The notes: a model not told the origin generated them from the letters alone. A stretch of DNA of 64,000 nt from Lutibacter sp. Hel_I_33_5 (GCF_007827455.1 NZ_VISM01000001.1:1093501-1157500); one strand, 5' to 3'; positions 38,179 through 46,988 are shown, counted from the stretch's first letter. A program made the numbers and translations.

Positions 38179-39228
38179 ATGTTAAAGATTCTTTGGTACA
38201 ATTTTATTAAAGCATATATAAAAACTGGTTTGTTTTTTTATTCCAAAGAAATAAAAGTTGTTGGGTTAGAAAATATTCCAAAAAAAGGAGCTGTTTTATT
38301 TGCTGCCAATCATCCAAATGGATTATTAGACCCATTAGTTATTTCAACCTATAATCCAAGAATCAATCATTTTTTAGTTAGAGCTGCTGCTTTTAAAAAA
38401 CCATTAGCGAAAAAATTTTTAAGTTCTTTAAACTTAATGCCGATCTATAGAATTAGAGATGGTAAAAGTCAGGTTTCGAGAAATCACGAAGTTTTTAATA
38501 CGTGTTTTGAAATTCTAAAAAATGAAAAAGCATTGATGATTTTTCCAGAAGGAAGTCATGGTAGAGTCAGAAAAATAAGACCTATCAGTAAAGGATTCAC
38601 ACGAATTATTTTTGGTGCATTAGATAAATATCCTGAATTAAATATCACTATTATACCTGTTGGATTAACCTATCAAAATCCATCCGTTTTTCCTTCAAAA
38701 ATTGCAATGCATTATGGAAAACCTATCATAGCAAATAAATTTTACCACAAGAATGATATAATAAACTCTACAAACAAACTTAAAACCAAAGTAAAAGAGT
38801 CTATGGAGGAAATTACAGTTTGTATTAAAGATGAAGAAAAGTATGAACAAACTTTATCAGAATTGAATACTGCAAACATTGATTTCACAGAAATTGATTC
38901 TGTAAATACTATTATTAAAAATCAAACTGATTTAACTCCATCAAAAGAGAAAATTAACTACATAAAACCGCTGATTTATCTTATTTTGATTAATAGTATT
39001 CTTCCATATTTTATTTGGAAAATAGCTGAAAAAAAAGTTGATGAAATTGAATTTGTAGATACATTTAGATTCGGTTTAGGAATCGTCACTTTTCCACTGT
39101 TTTATCTCTTACAAAGCTTAATTGTTTTTTACTTTTTTGGAAGTTCAATTGCTTTATATTACTTTTTAGCGTCTTTTTTAATCGTATTAATCTACACTAA
39201 ATTATCAGTAATTAATTCGGAAGAATAG
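38179..39228 (+). CDS. 1-acyl-glycerol-phosphate acyltransferase-like protein (PlsC superfamily)
   Basis: 349 aa. Catalytic box AANHPNGLLDPLV has His and Asp five residues apart rather than the four of classic PlsC HX4D, as in the yeast GAT1/GAT2 type; box III is FPEGSHGR. A C-terminal part absent from short PlsC includes two to three helices (YIKPLIYLILINSILPYFIW; FPLFYLLQSLIVFYFFGSSIALYYFL). Expected to acylate glycerol-3-phosphate or lysophosphatidate in the inner membrane. It starts 7 bases after the BASS gene and overlaps the convergent GH3 gene by 17 bases. Confidence 0.85.
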   Translation: MLKILWYNFIKAYIKTGLFFYSKEIKVVGLENIPKKGAVLFAANHPNGLLDPLVISTYNPRINHFLVRAAAFKKPLAKKFLSSLNLMPIYRIRDGKSQVSRNHEVFNTCFEILKNEKALMIFPEGSHGRVRKIRPISKGFTRIIFGALDKYPELNITIIPVGLTYQNPSVFPSKIAMHYGKPIIANKFYHKNDIINSTNKLKTKVKESMEEITVCIKDEEKYEQTLSELNTANIDFTEIDSVNTIIKNQTDLTPSKEKINYIKPLIYLILINSILPYFIWKIAEKKVDEIEFVDTFRFGLGIVTFPLFYLLQSLIVFYFFGSSIALYYFLASFLIVLIYTKLSVINSEE

Positions 39229-42133
39229 CATCTTGAATTATTTGTTGAATTTCGGTTCTTGCATTACTTCTAACCAAACCTCTATTATTCATAGTAGGGT
39301 AAACTCTGTTTGACAAGAAAACATACACAATACCACTTTCTGGATCTGCCCAAGTATAGGTTCCTGTAAATCCAGAATGACCAAAACTTTTATCGGAAAC
39401 ACAACCACATGTAGCTTTTACTTTAGGATTTAATTGTGGTTTATCAAACCCTACTCCTCTACGCACTTTTTTGTCGGCATAATAACGTTTATTAAATTGG
39501 GAAAAAGTAGTTGATTTAAAAAACTCCTTACCTCCATAAAACCCTTCCTGTAAATACATTTGCATAATCTTAGCGATATCATTTGCATTGGCAAATAAAC
39601 CCGCATGACCTCCTACTCCACCTTGCATAGCTGCCCCCATGTCGTGTACATAACCTTGCAATAATTGATCTCGATAATAATCATCTTTTTCGGTAGGTAC
39701 TATTGCTTTCTTGGCAAATTTTTTAAGCGGTAAATACGATGTTCTATTTGCTCCTAAAGGTTTGTATAAAACCTTATCAGAAAGTTTATCTAACGATTTT
39801 TTATGCTTCTTTTCTATTGCTTCTTTTATCAAATAATACCCTAAGTCGCTATACTTATATCCTTTCCGCTCACGTTGATCTGCTTCTTTAATAAACTTAA
39901 AAATTGAATCTTTATAACTTTTATGGAGGTATAAATTTTTAGCCACTTTTATTCTAAATTTCTTACTCCATTTATTGCTATATAAATTGACTAAATTTTC
40001 TCCTGTGATACTATCTTGAGTATCCTTATAAAAAGGGATCCATGCTTTTAATCTCGCAACGTGAGACAATACTTCTCGCACCTCTAAGGTATCCTTGTTC
40101 GACTTTGCTAATTTTGGCAACATATCTCCCAAACTAGAAAATAAACTCATTTTTTTTTCATCAATTGAATGCATTACCATAGGCAATGTTGACAATATTT
40201 TGGTTAATGAGGCAACATCATAAACATCAGATTTTTTTACTTTTCTCTTTTCATGATTTGTGTGATATCCAAAACTTTTATTATAAATTACTTTACCATG
40301 TCTTGCTACCAAAATTTGTGCTCCTGGCGCCATTCTTTTTCGAACAACAATTTTTGCAACTGAATCAATTTTTTTTAAATGTTTCGAAGACATATTAACC
40401 TCTTCTGGAATCGAATATCCTAATCTTTTTAAAGATGTTCTTTCAATACCATTACCTACAGAGAAATCTTCTCCAATAGAAACAGGCAATTTTCCTTTAA
40501 CATCAATAGCTCCAAAAATAGCTTGTGCAGAAATTTCTTGTGCTAGTTTACTATTCTGATAAGAAACCAGTAATCCATCTATATTGGTTAACGATTTTAA
40601 TTGCAATAAAGAATACGGGCTTGCCATAATATTTAAAATCACCTTGTTTTCTCTAGCGATTTCTTGAAGCTTTACCAATTCTCTTTCTTTAAACTTAAAC
40701 CCTTTCCATGGATGCGCATTCGATTTATGATAGCCAATAATTACCAAATCGTACTTTTTTAATTTTTTAATAAGGCGATTCAGTTTTTTATCAGAAACAA
40801 TATCTATTCGCGTATAATTCTTAAGCATAGAAACAAAATCAGAGTTTTTTGCATCCCCTAATTTTACATACGCTATTTTTTTATCTGTCAATTCTTTTAT
40901 TGGTAATACACTGTTAACATCCTTTAAAAAAGTAATGGAGTTTTTTACCAAATCACGATGTAATAATTCATCTTTAATACTATTTAAATCATCATTTAAA
41001 TTTTCTTCTTTTATCGGTTGATAATCATATAACCCAGCCCAATATTTTGCTTTTAAAATTTTTCTTACAGATATATCTAATCTTTCTTCAGTTAATTGTC
41101 CGGAGTCTAGAGCGGATTTAAATAATGTAACAGAACCGGGAACATCTTGTGGAATTAATAACATATCATTTCCAGCTAAAATCGCCGCTAAATCAATCTC
41201 TGAAGAAGTTGCATAATTAGCCGCACCTTTCATATTTAATCCGTCGGTAATAACCAAGCCTTGAAAACCTAATTTATGTTGTAATAAATCTGTTGTTACA
41301 TTTTTTGATAATGATGATGGTAAAGTTTCATCTGGTTCTAATTTTGGAATGCTTAAATGTGCTGTCATAACACTACCAACACCAGCTTCAAAAAGTCGTT
41401 TATAAGGATACAATTCTATAGAATCTAATCGTTCTTCATCAAAATTGATAACGGGTAGTGTATGATGAGAATCAGTTGCAGTATCTCCATGACCTGGAAA
41501 ATGTTTCGCATTTGCTAAAACCCCTTGTCTTTGCATTCCTCTTATAAGCGCTATAGCTTTTTGAGTAACATTTTCTTTACTTTCTCCAAAAGAACGATTT
41601 CCAATGATTGGATTGTCAGGGTTTGTATTGATATCTACTACTGGTGCAAAATTAACATGAATTCCAACACGTTTACAATGCTTTCCTAAACGCGTACCAA
41701 AATCTTCTATCAATTGATTATTTTCTATAGCTCCTAATGTCATATTCCACGGGAAACGGTACGTGTTTTTAAGTCGCATATCTAATCCCCATTCTCCATC
41801 AAAACCAATTAATAAAGGTGTTTTTGCTAATGCCTGATATTTATTATTTAATGCAACTTGTTTTTGTGGAGTTCCTTGCATAAAAATTAAATTACCAACA
41901 TGATATTTGGTAATCATTTCATTGATAAAATCTTCATGTTTTTTATCCAAATTAGAATAGGCTTGCACCATAAAAAGTTGACCGATTTTTTCATCAACAG
42001 ACATATTTGTTAAAAGACTATCTACCCAGACTTCTTGGGCTTCAAAATCTTTTGTACGAAGCGGATCTATTTGTTGTGCAAAACCAATTGCAACAAAAAA
42101 AAGTATATATAATAAACTTAATTTTCTACTCAT
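39212..42133 (-). CDS. GH3 beta-N-acetylglucosaminidase fused to a serine beta-lactamase-like domain
   Basis: 973 aa. After the signal peptide (SLLYILFFVAIGFAQ) comes a GH3 domain with the NagZ loop KHFPGHGDTATDSH (210-223; His/Asp acid-base pair) and nucleophile D297 in VITDGLNM. A GH3 C-terminal domain follows (~400-560). Then a beta-lactamase/transpeptidase-type domain: SLTK (S642, K645), YSDLGYY as the YxN-type motif and HSGFTG near the KTG position. It is likely a periplasmic or surface enzyme for peptidoglycan turnover, with NagZ-like removal of GlcNAc and a serine hydrolase acting on the peptide or ester. This fusion is known in Bacteroidota. The last 17 bases overlap PlsC-like on the other strand. 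Confidence 0.92.
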   Translation of the reverse strand: MSRKLSLLYILFFVAIGFAQQIDPLRTKDFEAQEVWVDSLLTNMSVDEKIGQLFMVQAYSNLDKKHEDFINEMITKYHVGNLIFMQGTPQKQVALNNKYQALAKTPLLIGFDGEWGLDMRLKNTYRFPWNMTLGAIENNQLIEDFGTRLGKHCKRVGIHVNFAPVVDINTNPDNPIIGNRSFGESKENVTQKAIALIRGMQRQGVLANAKHFPGHGDTATDSHHTLPVINFDEERLDSIELYPYKRLFEAGVGSVMTAHLSIPKLEPDETLPSSLSKNVTTDLLQHKLGFQGLVITDGLNMKGAANYATSSEIDLAAILAGNDMLLIPQDVPGSVTLFKSALDSGQLTEERLDISVRKILKAKYWAGLYDYQPIKEENLNDDLNSIKDELLHRDLVKNSITFLKDVNSVLPIKELTDKKIAYVKLGDAKNSDFVSMLKNYTRIDIVSDKKLNRLIKKLKKYDLVIIGYHKSNAHPWKGFKFKERELVKLQEIARENKVILNIMASPYSLLQLKSLTNIDGLLVSYQNSKLAQEISAQAIFGAIDVKGKLPVSIGEDFSVGNGIERTSLKRLGYSIPEEVNMSSKHLKKIDSVAKIVVRKRMAPGAQILVARHGKVIYNKSFGYHTNHEKRKVKKSDVYDVASLTKILSTLPMVMHSIDEKKMSLFSSLGDMLPKLAKSNKDTLEVREVLSHVARLKAWIPFYKDTQDSITGENLVNLYSNKWSKKFRIKVAKNLYLHKSYKDSIFKFIKEADQRERKGYKYSDLGYYLIKEAIEKKHKKSLDKLSDKVLYKPLGANRTSYLPLKKFAKKAIVPTEKDDYYRDQLLQGYVHDMGAAMQGGVGGHAGLFANANDIAKIMQMYLQEGFYGGKEFFKSTTFSQFNKRYYADKKVRRGVGFDKPQLNPKVKATCGCVSDKSFGHSGFTGTYTWADPESGIVYVFLSNRVYPTMNNRGLVRSNARTEIQQIIQDAILPN

Positions 42134-42163
42134 TCCCCTAATTTTCTTTTTCTAAATCAATTG

Positions 42164-42649
42164 TTATACCAAAAAACGTTTATGCCAACTAAGATTTGCT
42201 GGCACTTCCCATTTGGTTTCTAACTCTTCTTTAGTATTTATCATATTATTAAACACAATGGTTTCTGATGTAATTTTTTTATCTTTTGCAAACTGCTGAA
42301 ATTCAAATAGTTTTACAATATTAACAAAATCACCATCTTTAAAAGAAACGTTCATCTTATCCATTAAATCTAATTGAAATTCTTTTTCTAATTCTTGTAC
42401 AAAACGCACAGATGCATCAATGGAACAGCCAGAAACGTTATTAAAACCTTCATCAACCGCTAACACTAAAAACTGATTATATTTTATAGTAAACGATCCT
42501 TTTAAATCATCTCCATGACGTGTCCATTTATCTATAAACAATAACGCTTTCGCACTAATATATTCTACTTCTTCGATACTAAATTCTCTATTGGATTGAT
42601 AAATCCAAACTCTAGAATTATTAGGTAAGCTTTTAAATTCTGTAAACAT
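42164..42649 (-). CDS. Conserved Bacteroidota protein of unknown function
   Basis: 161 aa, soluble, no signal. It begins MFTEFKSLPNNSRVWIYQSNREFSIEEVEYI and includes a conserved-looking Cys in NVSGCSIDASVRFVQELEKEF. Relatives have been called ABC transporter ATPase by automatic pipelines, as far as I recall, but I see no Walker A, signature or Walker B motif, so that name is unsupported. It is next to the exonuclease gene with no gap, so it is likely co-translated and may share its pathway. Confidence 0.75.
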   Translation of the reverse strand: MFTEFKSLPNNSRVWIYQSNREFSIEEVEYISAKALLFIDKWTRHGDDLKGSFTIKYNQFLVLAVDEGFNNVSGCSIDASVRFVQELEKEFQLDLMDKMNVSFKDGDFVNIVKLFEFQQFAKDKKITSETIVFNNMINTKEELETKWEVPANLSWHKRFLV

Positions 42650-43477
42650 TTATCTTAAATTAAACTTCTGCTGAAGTGCTTGTAATTTATCTTCATCGGA
42701 CATTGACTTTTTAGGTGCAGACATTCTAGCTTTAATTTCTTTTAATACTTTTTTAGTGTACAATGGAAAATCTGCATTCTGAATCCAAGCATTATAACCA
42801 GGGTTTTCTTTCAACACATCTTCAACCGTTCTTCCTTTATATTTTCCAAAAGAAAAGATTTCCTGATCTTCTTCATTCATTAAAATAAAACCAGCAAAAT
42901 CTGCTCTTTTTCCATGTGTAGAATACTCACTTAACGCATCTACAGAGTCACCTATATCGTCGTATTTATCTAACTGAGCTAACAAAATTTCGTAGGTTGC
43001 ATTGGTATCAGCTTCTGCTCCATGCGCGCCTTCTAATTCTTTTCCACAATAAAATTGATATCCAGCTCCTAAAGTTCTCTGTTCTTTTTTATGAAAAATC
43101 ACCTGAACATCTATCGCTTTTCTGTCTTTCATATCAAAATCTATCCCAGCACGCATTAATTCTTCTGCAAGTAACGGAATATCAAATCTGTTAGAATTAA
43201 ATCCTGCTAAATCGCAACCGGCAATCATCTCATTAATTTGAGATGCTAATTCTTTAAATGTAGGTTCTGTAACAACTTGTTCATTTGTTATTCCGTGAAT
43301 ATCCGAAGCTTCTTTTGGAATTTCTATTTCTGGATTTACTAACCAAGTTTTACTTTCTTTATTTCCGTTTGGTAATACTTTTAAAATAGCAATTTCTACA
43401 ACTCTATCTTTAGCAATATTAATTCCAGTTGTTTCTAAATCGAAGAATACAATGGGTTTTGTTAAGTTTAGTTTCAT
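42650..43477 (-). CDS. 3'-5' exonuclease, DEDDh (DnaQ/ExoX-like)
   Basis: 275 aa. ExoI FFDLETTGIN gives D13 and E15, ExoII GFNSNRFDIPLLAEE gives the middle Asp, and ExoIII GAHGAEADTNATYEIL gives the His and last Asp. It is a proofreading-type exonuclease fold. After the nuclease a C-terminal extension, SFGKYKGRTVEDVLKENPGYNAWI, matches the small domain seen at the end of ExoX-like proteins (DUF3820-type). Likely in DNA repair or RNA/DNA turnover; not the replicative epsilon subunit by context. Directly followed by the unknown 161-aa gene. Confidence 0.9.
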   Translation of the reverse strand: MKLNLTKPIVFFDLETTGINIAKDRVVEIAILKVLPNGNKESKTWLVNPEIEIPKEASDIHGITNEQVVTEPTFKELASQINEMIAGCDLAGFNSNRFDIPLLAEELMRAGIDFDMKDRKAIDVQVIFHKKEQRTLGAGYQFYCGKELEGAHGAEADTNATYEILLAQLDKYDDIGDSVDALSEYSTHGKRADFAGFILMNEEDQEIFSFGKYKGRTVEDVLKENPGYNAWIQNADFPLYTKKVLKEIKARMSAPKKSMSDEDKLQALQQKFNLR

Positions 43478-43497
43478 TTTTTAAGTTAAAAGGAAAA

Positions 43498-43545
43498 AGG
43501 TTATTGGTGAAAGTACTTTCTACTTTTACCCAAAAACATTAACCT
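43498..43545. repeat. Imperfect intergenic inverted repeat
   Basis: AGGTTA..TTGGTGAAAGTA at 43498-43515 pairs with TACTTTTACCCAA..TAACCT at 43521-43545. It sits between the PPK2 stop and the exonuclease start. It lacks a clear T-run in the direction of the PPK2 transcript and resembles intergenic repeats at 46928 and 52317 in style. Confidence 0.4.
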
Positions 43546-43548
43546 AAT

Positions 43549-44409
43549 TTATTCATTATTTAATTGATCTTTAAATTCATTAATTTTATCTAAATCTTTT
43601 TTAGCTAAAATTGGTTCTTTAAAGTTATATTTTTTTAATTCAGTATGCATAATGTCAGCAACAATTAATCGCGCAGTAGGTTTATCATCTGCTGGTACAA
43701 CAAACCAAGGTGCATAATCTGTAGAAGTTCTGTTTAGTAAATCTTCATAACAATCTTGATATTGACCCCATAATTTACGCTCTTTTAGATCTCCAGAAGA
43801 AAACTTCCAATTCTTTTCAGGAATATTTAACCTACGTAACAATCTGTTTTTTTGTTCATCTTTAGATAGGTTTAAAAAGAACTTTAGAATTAAAGTTCCA
43901 TTTGAAGCAATATGCTGTTCAAATTCATTAATTCTTTTCATTCTATCATGGTAAAAAGCGTCGTTTAAATCGTCTAAACTTTTTACTGTCGGAATATTTT
44001 CACCAAAAATATATCCTGGATGAACTCGTGTTACCAATACATTTTCATAATGCGTTCTATTAAAAACCCCCACCTTACCTTTTGCAGGCAAAGCAATATA
44101 ATGACGCCATAAAAAATCGTGTTTTAATTCTAATTCTGTAGGAACTTTGAAACTGTGTACTTCTACACCGCGCGCATTAAACTGTTTAAAAACTTCACGA
44201 ATTAAACTATCTTTTCCAGAAGTATCCATTCCTTGCAAGCAAATTAACGCGCTGTATTTACCTTCGGCATACATCGTGTCTTGCAACTTACTTAGTTTTT
44301 TTCTAACTTTTTTTAGTTTTTTTTCTGCATCTTCTATTACTTCTTTTGTAATTGAGTTTTGTAAACTAATTTTTGAAGAAACTTTATACTTTTCTATATC
44401 CATCATCAC
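43549..44409 (-). CDS. Polyphosphate kinase 2 family protein
   Basis: 286 aa. Walker A GMDTSGKD (60-67), the lid-type FNRTHYENVLVTRVHP and LRRLNIPEKNWKFSSGDLKER identify a PPK2 polyphosphate:nucleotide phosphotransferase, which moves phosphate from polyP to NMP/NDP (or back). The start has three ATGs in a row (44409, 44406, 44403). Cytoplasmic. It is the first gene of a minus-strand series with the exonuclease downstream; the 138-base divergent region faces the flavodoxin-like reductase. Confidence 0.9.
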   Translation of the reverse strand: MMMDIEKYKVSSKISLQNSITKEVIEDAEKKLKKVRKKLSKLQDTMYAEGKYSALICLQGMDTSGKDSLIREVFKQFNARGVEVHSFKVPTELELKHDFLWRHYIALPAKGKVGVFNRTHYENVLVTRVHPGYIFGENIPTVKSLDDLNDAFYHDRMKRINEFEQHIASNGTLILKFFLNLSKDEQKNRLLRRLNIPEKNWKFSSGDLKERKLWGQYQDCYEDLLNRTSTDYAPWFVVPADDKPTARLIVADIMHTELKKYNFKEPILAKKDLDKINEFKDQLNNE

Positions 44410-44547
44410 ACTTTTAATAAAAACTAAATATAAGGAAAATACTGATTAATACTATTGATTTTCTCTTGGGTTTCATCAATAATTATTATTATTTTTTCAA
44501 CAATATGCTGATCCTTTTTTAGACTTTTATTAAAATTTATTTTAGTA

Positions 44548-45048
44548 ATGAAAACTGTAATTATTCAAGGTAGTTCAAAAAGTGATGGAAACACAAGTAA
44601 AGTAATTAACTATTTGAACAATAAAAATCAATTTGATGTAATCGATTTGAAAATCAAAAATATTGGTCCGTTTGATTATGATTTCTCAAATTCAGATGAT
44701 GACTTTTTACCGCTAATTGAAGAAATCATTAATAAGTATGACACTATTATTCTAGCAACACCTGTTTACTGGTATAGCATGAGTGGAATTTTAAAAAACT
44801 TTTTAGATCGTTTTTCTGACTTATTAGATTACAAAAAAGAACTAGGTAGAAAATTACGAGGTAAAAACTTAGCAATGATTAGCAATTCTGGAGATAACGA
44901 TTTAAAAAATGGTTTTACAATGCCATTTATTGAAAGTGCAAATTATTTAGGCATGAATTATCTAGGCGATACACACGCTTGGTTTATAAATGATGAAATT
45001 GCTTCAGATGCAAAAAAATTGATGGATGATTTTATGAAGAAATTTTAG
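44548..45048 (+). CDS. Flavodoxin-fold NAD(P)H-dependent oxidoreductase
   Basis: 166 aa. GSSKSDGNTSKV at 8-19 is the FMN-phosphate loop, and ATPVYWYSMSGILKNFLDRFSDLL is the flavin contact region of the NADPH-dependent FMN reductase/WrbA-like group. Probable quinone or flavin reductase. It is followed by a weak hairpin (GAATTAATT-AGG-AATTAAATTC, from 45087) with an eight-T run, which touches the start of the small ORF at 45119. Confidence 0.88.
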   Translation: MKTVIIQGSSKSDGNTSKVINYLNNKNQFDVIDLKIKNIGPFDYDFSNSDDDFLPLIEEIINKYDTIILATPVYWYSMSGILKNFLDRFSDLLDYKKELGRKLRGKNLAMISNSGDNDLKNGFTMPFIESANYLGMNYLGDTHAWFINDEIASDAKKLMDDFMKKF

Positions 45049-45118
45049 TTTGCTACTCAGAGAAATAATATCGAACTTCGTAAACTGAATTAATTAGGAA
45101 TTAAATTCGTTTTTTTTC

Positions 45119-45277
45119 ATGCCTAAAAAAGGAAAAGCAAAAAACACTATTAACAAAGCAAAACACACTAAGTTAATGCAACAAAAAATTAACAAGGTAA
45201 AATTAGAAAAACAACGAAATAAAGAACGCTTAAAAGCAATTATTAAAAAAGTAAACGACACTAAAAAGGAACAATAA
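45119..45277 (+). CDS. Small basic protein, 52 aa, coupled to DUF6428 gene
   Basis: Too short for common ORF cut-offs but well supported by context: ATG at 45119, TAA at 45275-45277, whose last A is the first base of the next gene's ATG (TAATG coupling). The product starts MPKKGKAKNTINKAKHTKLM and has about 19 Lys plus 3 Arg with few acidic residues; after a Gln-rich break it is predicted as one long helix (KVKLEKQRNKERLKAIIKK). It could bind nucleic acid or be ribosome-associated. No family is recognised. The T-run of a weak hairpin lies just before the ATG. Confidence 0.6.
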   Translation: MPKKGKAKNTINKAKHTKLMQQKINKVKLEKQRNKERLKAIIKKVNDTKKEQ

Positions 45278-45741
45278 TGAAACTATCAGAAATAAAAGAA
45301 TTTTTACAAAATTTAGAAACTATTGCTTTTGAATTACCTGATGGAAGTTTAGCCCCGTCTCATTTCCATGTAACAGAAGTTGGTAAAATAACGAAGAATT
45401 TTATTGATTGTGGTGGTACCGTAAGAAATGAAGAAGTGATTAATTTTCAGCTTTGGAATAAAGATGATTATAATCACAGACTACATCCAGAAAAGTTAAT
45501 CCATATTATAGAATTATCTGAAAAGGTTTTACAACTCGAAGATTTAGAAATTGAAGTTGAATACCAGGGAGATACTATTGGTAAATATGGCTTAGATTTT
45601 AATGGTAAAAACTTTATTTTAGTAAATAAAGCAACTGCTTGTTTAGCAGAAGAATTATGCGTTATTCCAGAAAAAAAGAAAATTCAATTATCGGCTATCA
45701 GTGCAAGTCCTTCTTGCGATCCTAAAAGTGGTTGTTGTTAA
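45277..45741 (+). CDS. DUF6428 family protein
   Basis: 154 aa. It starts MKLSEIKEFLQNLETIAFELPDGS and has the pattern PSHFHVTEVGKITKNFIDCGGTVR plus VNFQLWNKDDYNHRLHPEKL, which I recognise as DUF6428. The C-terminus is Cys-rich (ACLAEELC, and CDPKSGCC at the very end), so metal or metalloid binding is plausible. In Bacteroidota the family often sits in arsenic-resistance operons as far as I recall, but no arsR, arsC or transporter is present here. Coupled to the 52-aa basic ORF; ends 3 bases from the convergent sigma-54 regulator. Confidence 0.75.
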   Translation: MKLSEIKEFLQNLETIAFELPDGSLAPSHFHVTEVGKITKNFIDCGGTVRNEEVINFQLWNKDDYNHRLHPEKLIHIIELSEKVLQLEDLEIEVEYQGDTIGKYGLDFNGKNFILVNKATACLAEELCVIPEKKKIQLSAISASPSCDPKSGCC

Positions 45742-45744
45742 TAA

Positions 45745-46909
45745 TTACTTACTAGCAAATAATTTTATATCATTTTCTGACACTTCTTTTTCTCCTAAAA
45801 TAATTAGTCGTTCTACAACATTACGCAGCTCTCTAATATTACCAGTCCAATCATAATCTTGCAATAACTTTACTGCATTTTTAGAGAATAATTTTGTTGG
45901 AGTTCCTTGTTCTTGAGAAATTTTATTTGCAAAAAACTCTATTAATAAAGGAATATCATCACGTCGTTCATTAAGAGCAGGAACTTTAATTAAAATTACT
46001 GCCAATCTATGATATAAATCTTCTCTAAATCTTCCTTCAGCAATTTCCTTTTTTAAATCTTTATTAGTGGCAGCAACAACACGAACATTTACTTTAATGT
46101 CTTTATCTGAACCAACTCTTTGAATTTTATTCTCTTGTAATGCACGTAATACTTTTGCCTGTGCAGATAAACTCATATCTCCTATTTCATCTAAGAAAAT
46201 GGTTCCGCCATTTGCTGCTTCAAATTTCCCAGCTCTGTCTTTAATTTGCACCTGTAAAACTTCCTTTTACATGTCCAAATAACTCGCTTTCTATTAATTC
46301 AGAAGGAATTGCAGCACAATTAACTTCAATCATAGAGCCTTTAGAACGCTCAGATTTTTCATGTAACCAATGCGCTACTAATTCTTTTCCTGTTCCGTTT
46401 GGACCCGTAATTAAAACCCTAGCATCTGTAGCCGCAACTTTTTCAATGATTTCTTTGATGTGAGAAATTTCTTTACTCTTACCAATCATTTCATAGTTCT
46501 TGCTAACTTTCTTTTTAAGGCGTTTGTTTTCTACAACCAACTCCTTTCTATCTAATGCATTTCTTACAGTATTTAATAAACGGTTTAAATCTGGCGGTTT
46601 CGATATATAATCAAAAGCTCCTAAACGCATTGTATTCACGGCTGTATCTAAATCACCATGACCAGAAATCATTACCATTGGCACTTCTGGTTTTATTTTT
46701 TTTGCTTTTTCTAACACCTCTACACCATCCATTTTTGGCATTTTAATATCACATAATACCAAATCGTAATCCTTGTCTTTTATCATTTCAATACCAGCCA
46801 AACCATCTTCTGCTTCTTCTACCTGATAGCTATCATTTTCTTCTGAAATAATCTTTTTTAAGACTCTTCTAATCGCTGCTTCGTCTTCAATTATTAGTAT
46901 TTTACTCAT
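45745..46909 (-). pseudogene. NtrC-type sigma-54 response regulator split by a frameshift
   Basis: The first part (46909 to stop at 46241) encodes a receiver domain (phospho-acceptor D54 in VLCDIKMPKMDG) and the AAA+ start (Walker A TGPNGTGKE, 168-176) and ends GHVKGSFTGAN-stop. The second frame (45745-46251) continues IKDRAGKFEAANGGTIFLDEIGDM and the rest of the AAA+ domain to R-finger and sensor II (GNIRELRNVVERL). Removing one A from GCAAATT (one T of 46245-46247 on the plus strand) restores GSFTGA-IKDRAGKFE, so a 1-base insertion lies inside the sigma-54-contact loop codons. The restored protein is about 386 aa and ends NDIKLFASK without the usual Fis-type HTH. Real mutation, sequencing error or recoding cannot be told apart here. 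A GTG at 46251 would allow separate translation of the second half. Confidence 0.8.
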
Positions 46910-46927
46910 ATTTTAATTCTAAAGTTA

Positions 46928-46987
46928 AAAGTCTAAAAAATAAATTTTTATAGACTTTGGATTTTTTGCCTTTCGACTTTAATCCAA
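46928..46987. repeat. Two short inverted repeats between ABC permease and the sigma-54 regulator
   Basis: AAAGTCTA (46928-46935) pairs with TAGACTTT (46951-46958), and TTGGATT (46957-46963) pairs with AATCCAA (46981-46987). They fill the 79-base gap between the permease stop (46989) and the regulator start (46909), both on the minus strand. May be a weak terminator or a dispersed intergenic repeat. Confidence 0.35.
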
Positions 46988-46988
46988 A

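Noticed and set aside
42164..42649. ABC transporter ATPase annotation
   Set aside because: No Walker A, signature or Walker B motif in the 161-aa protein.
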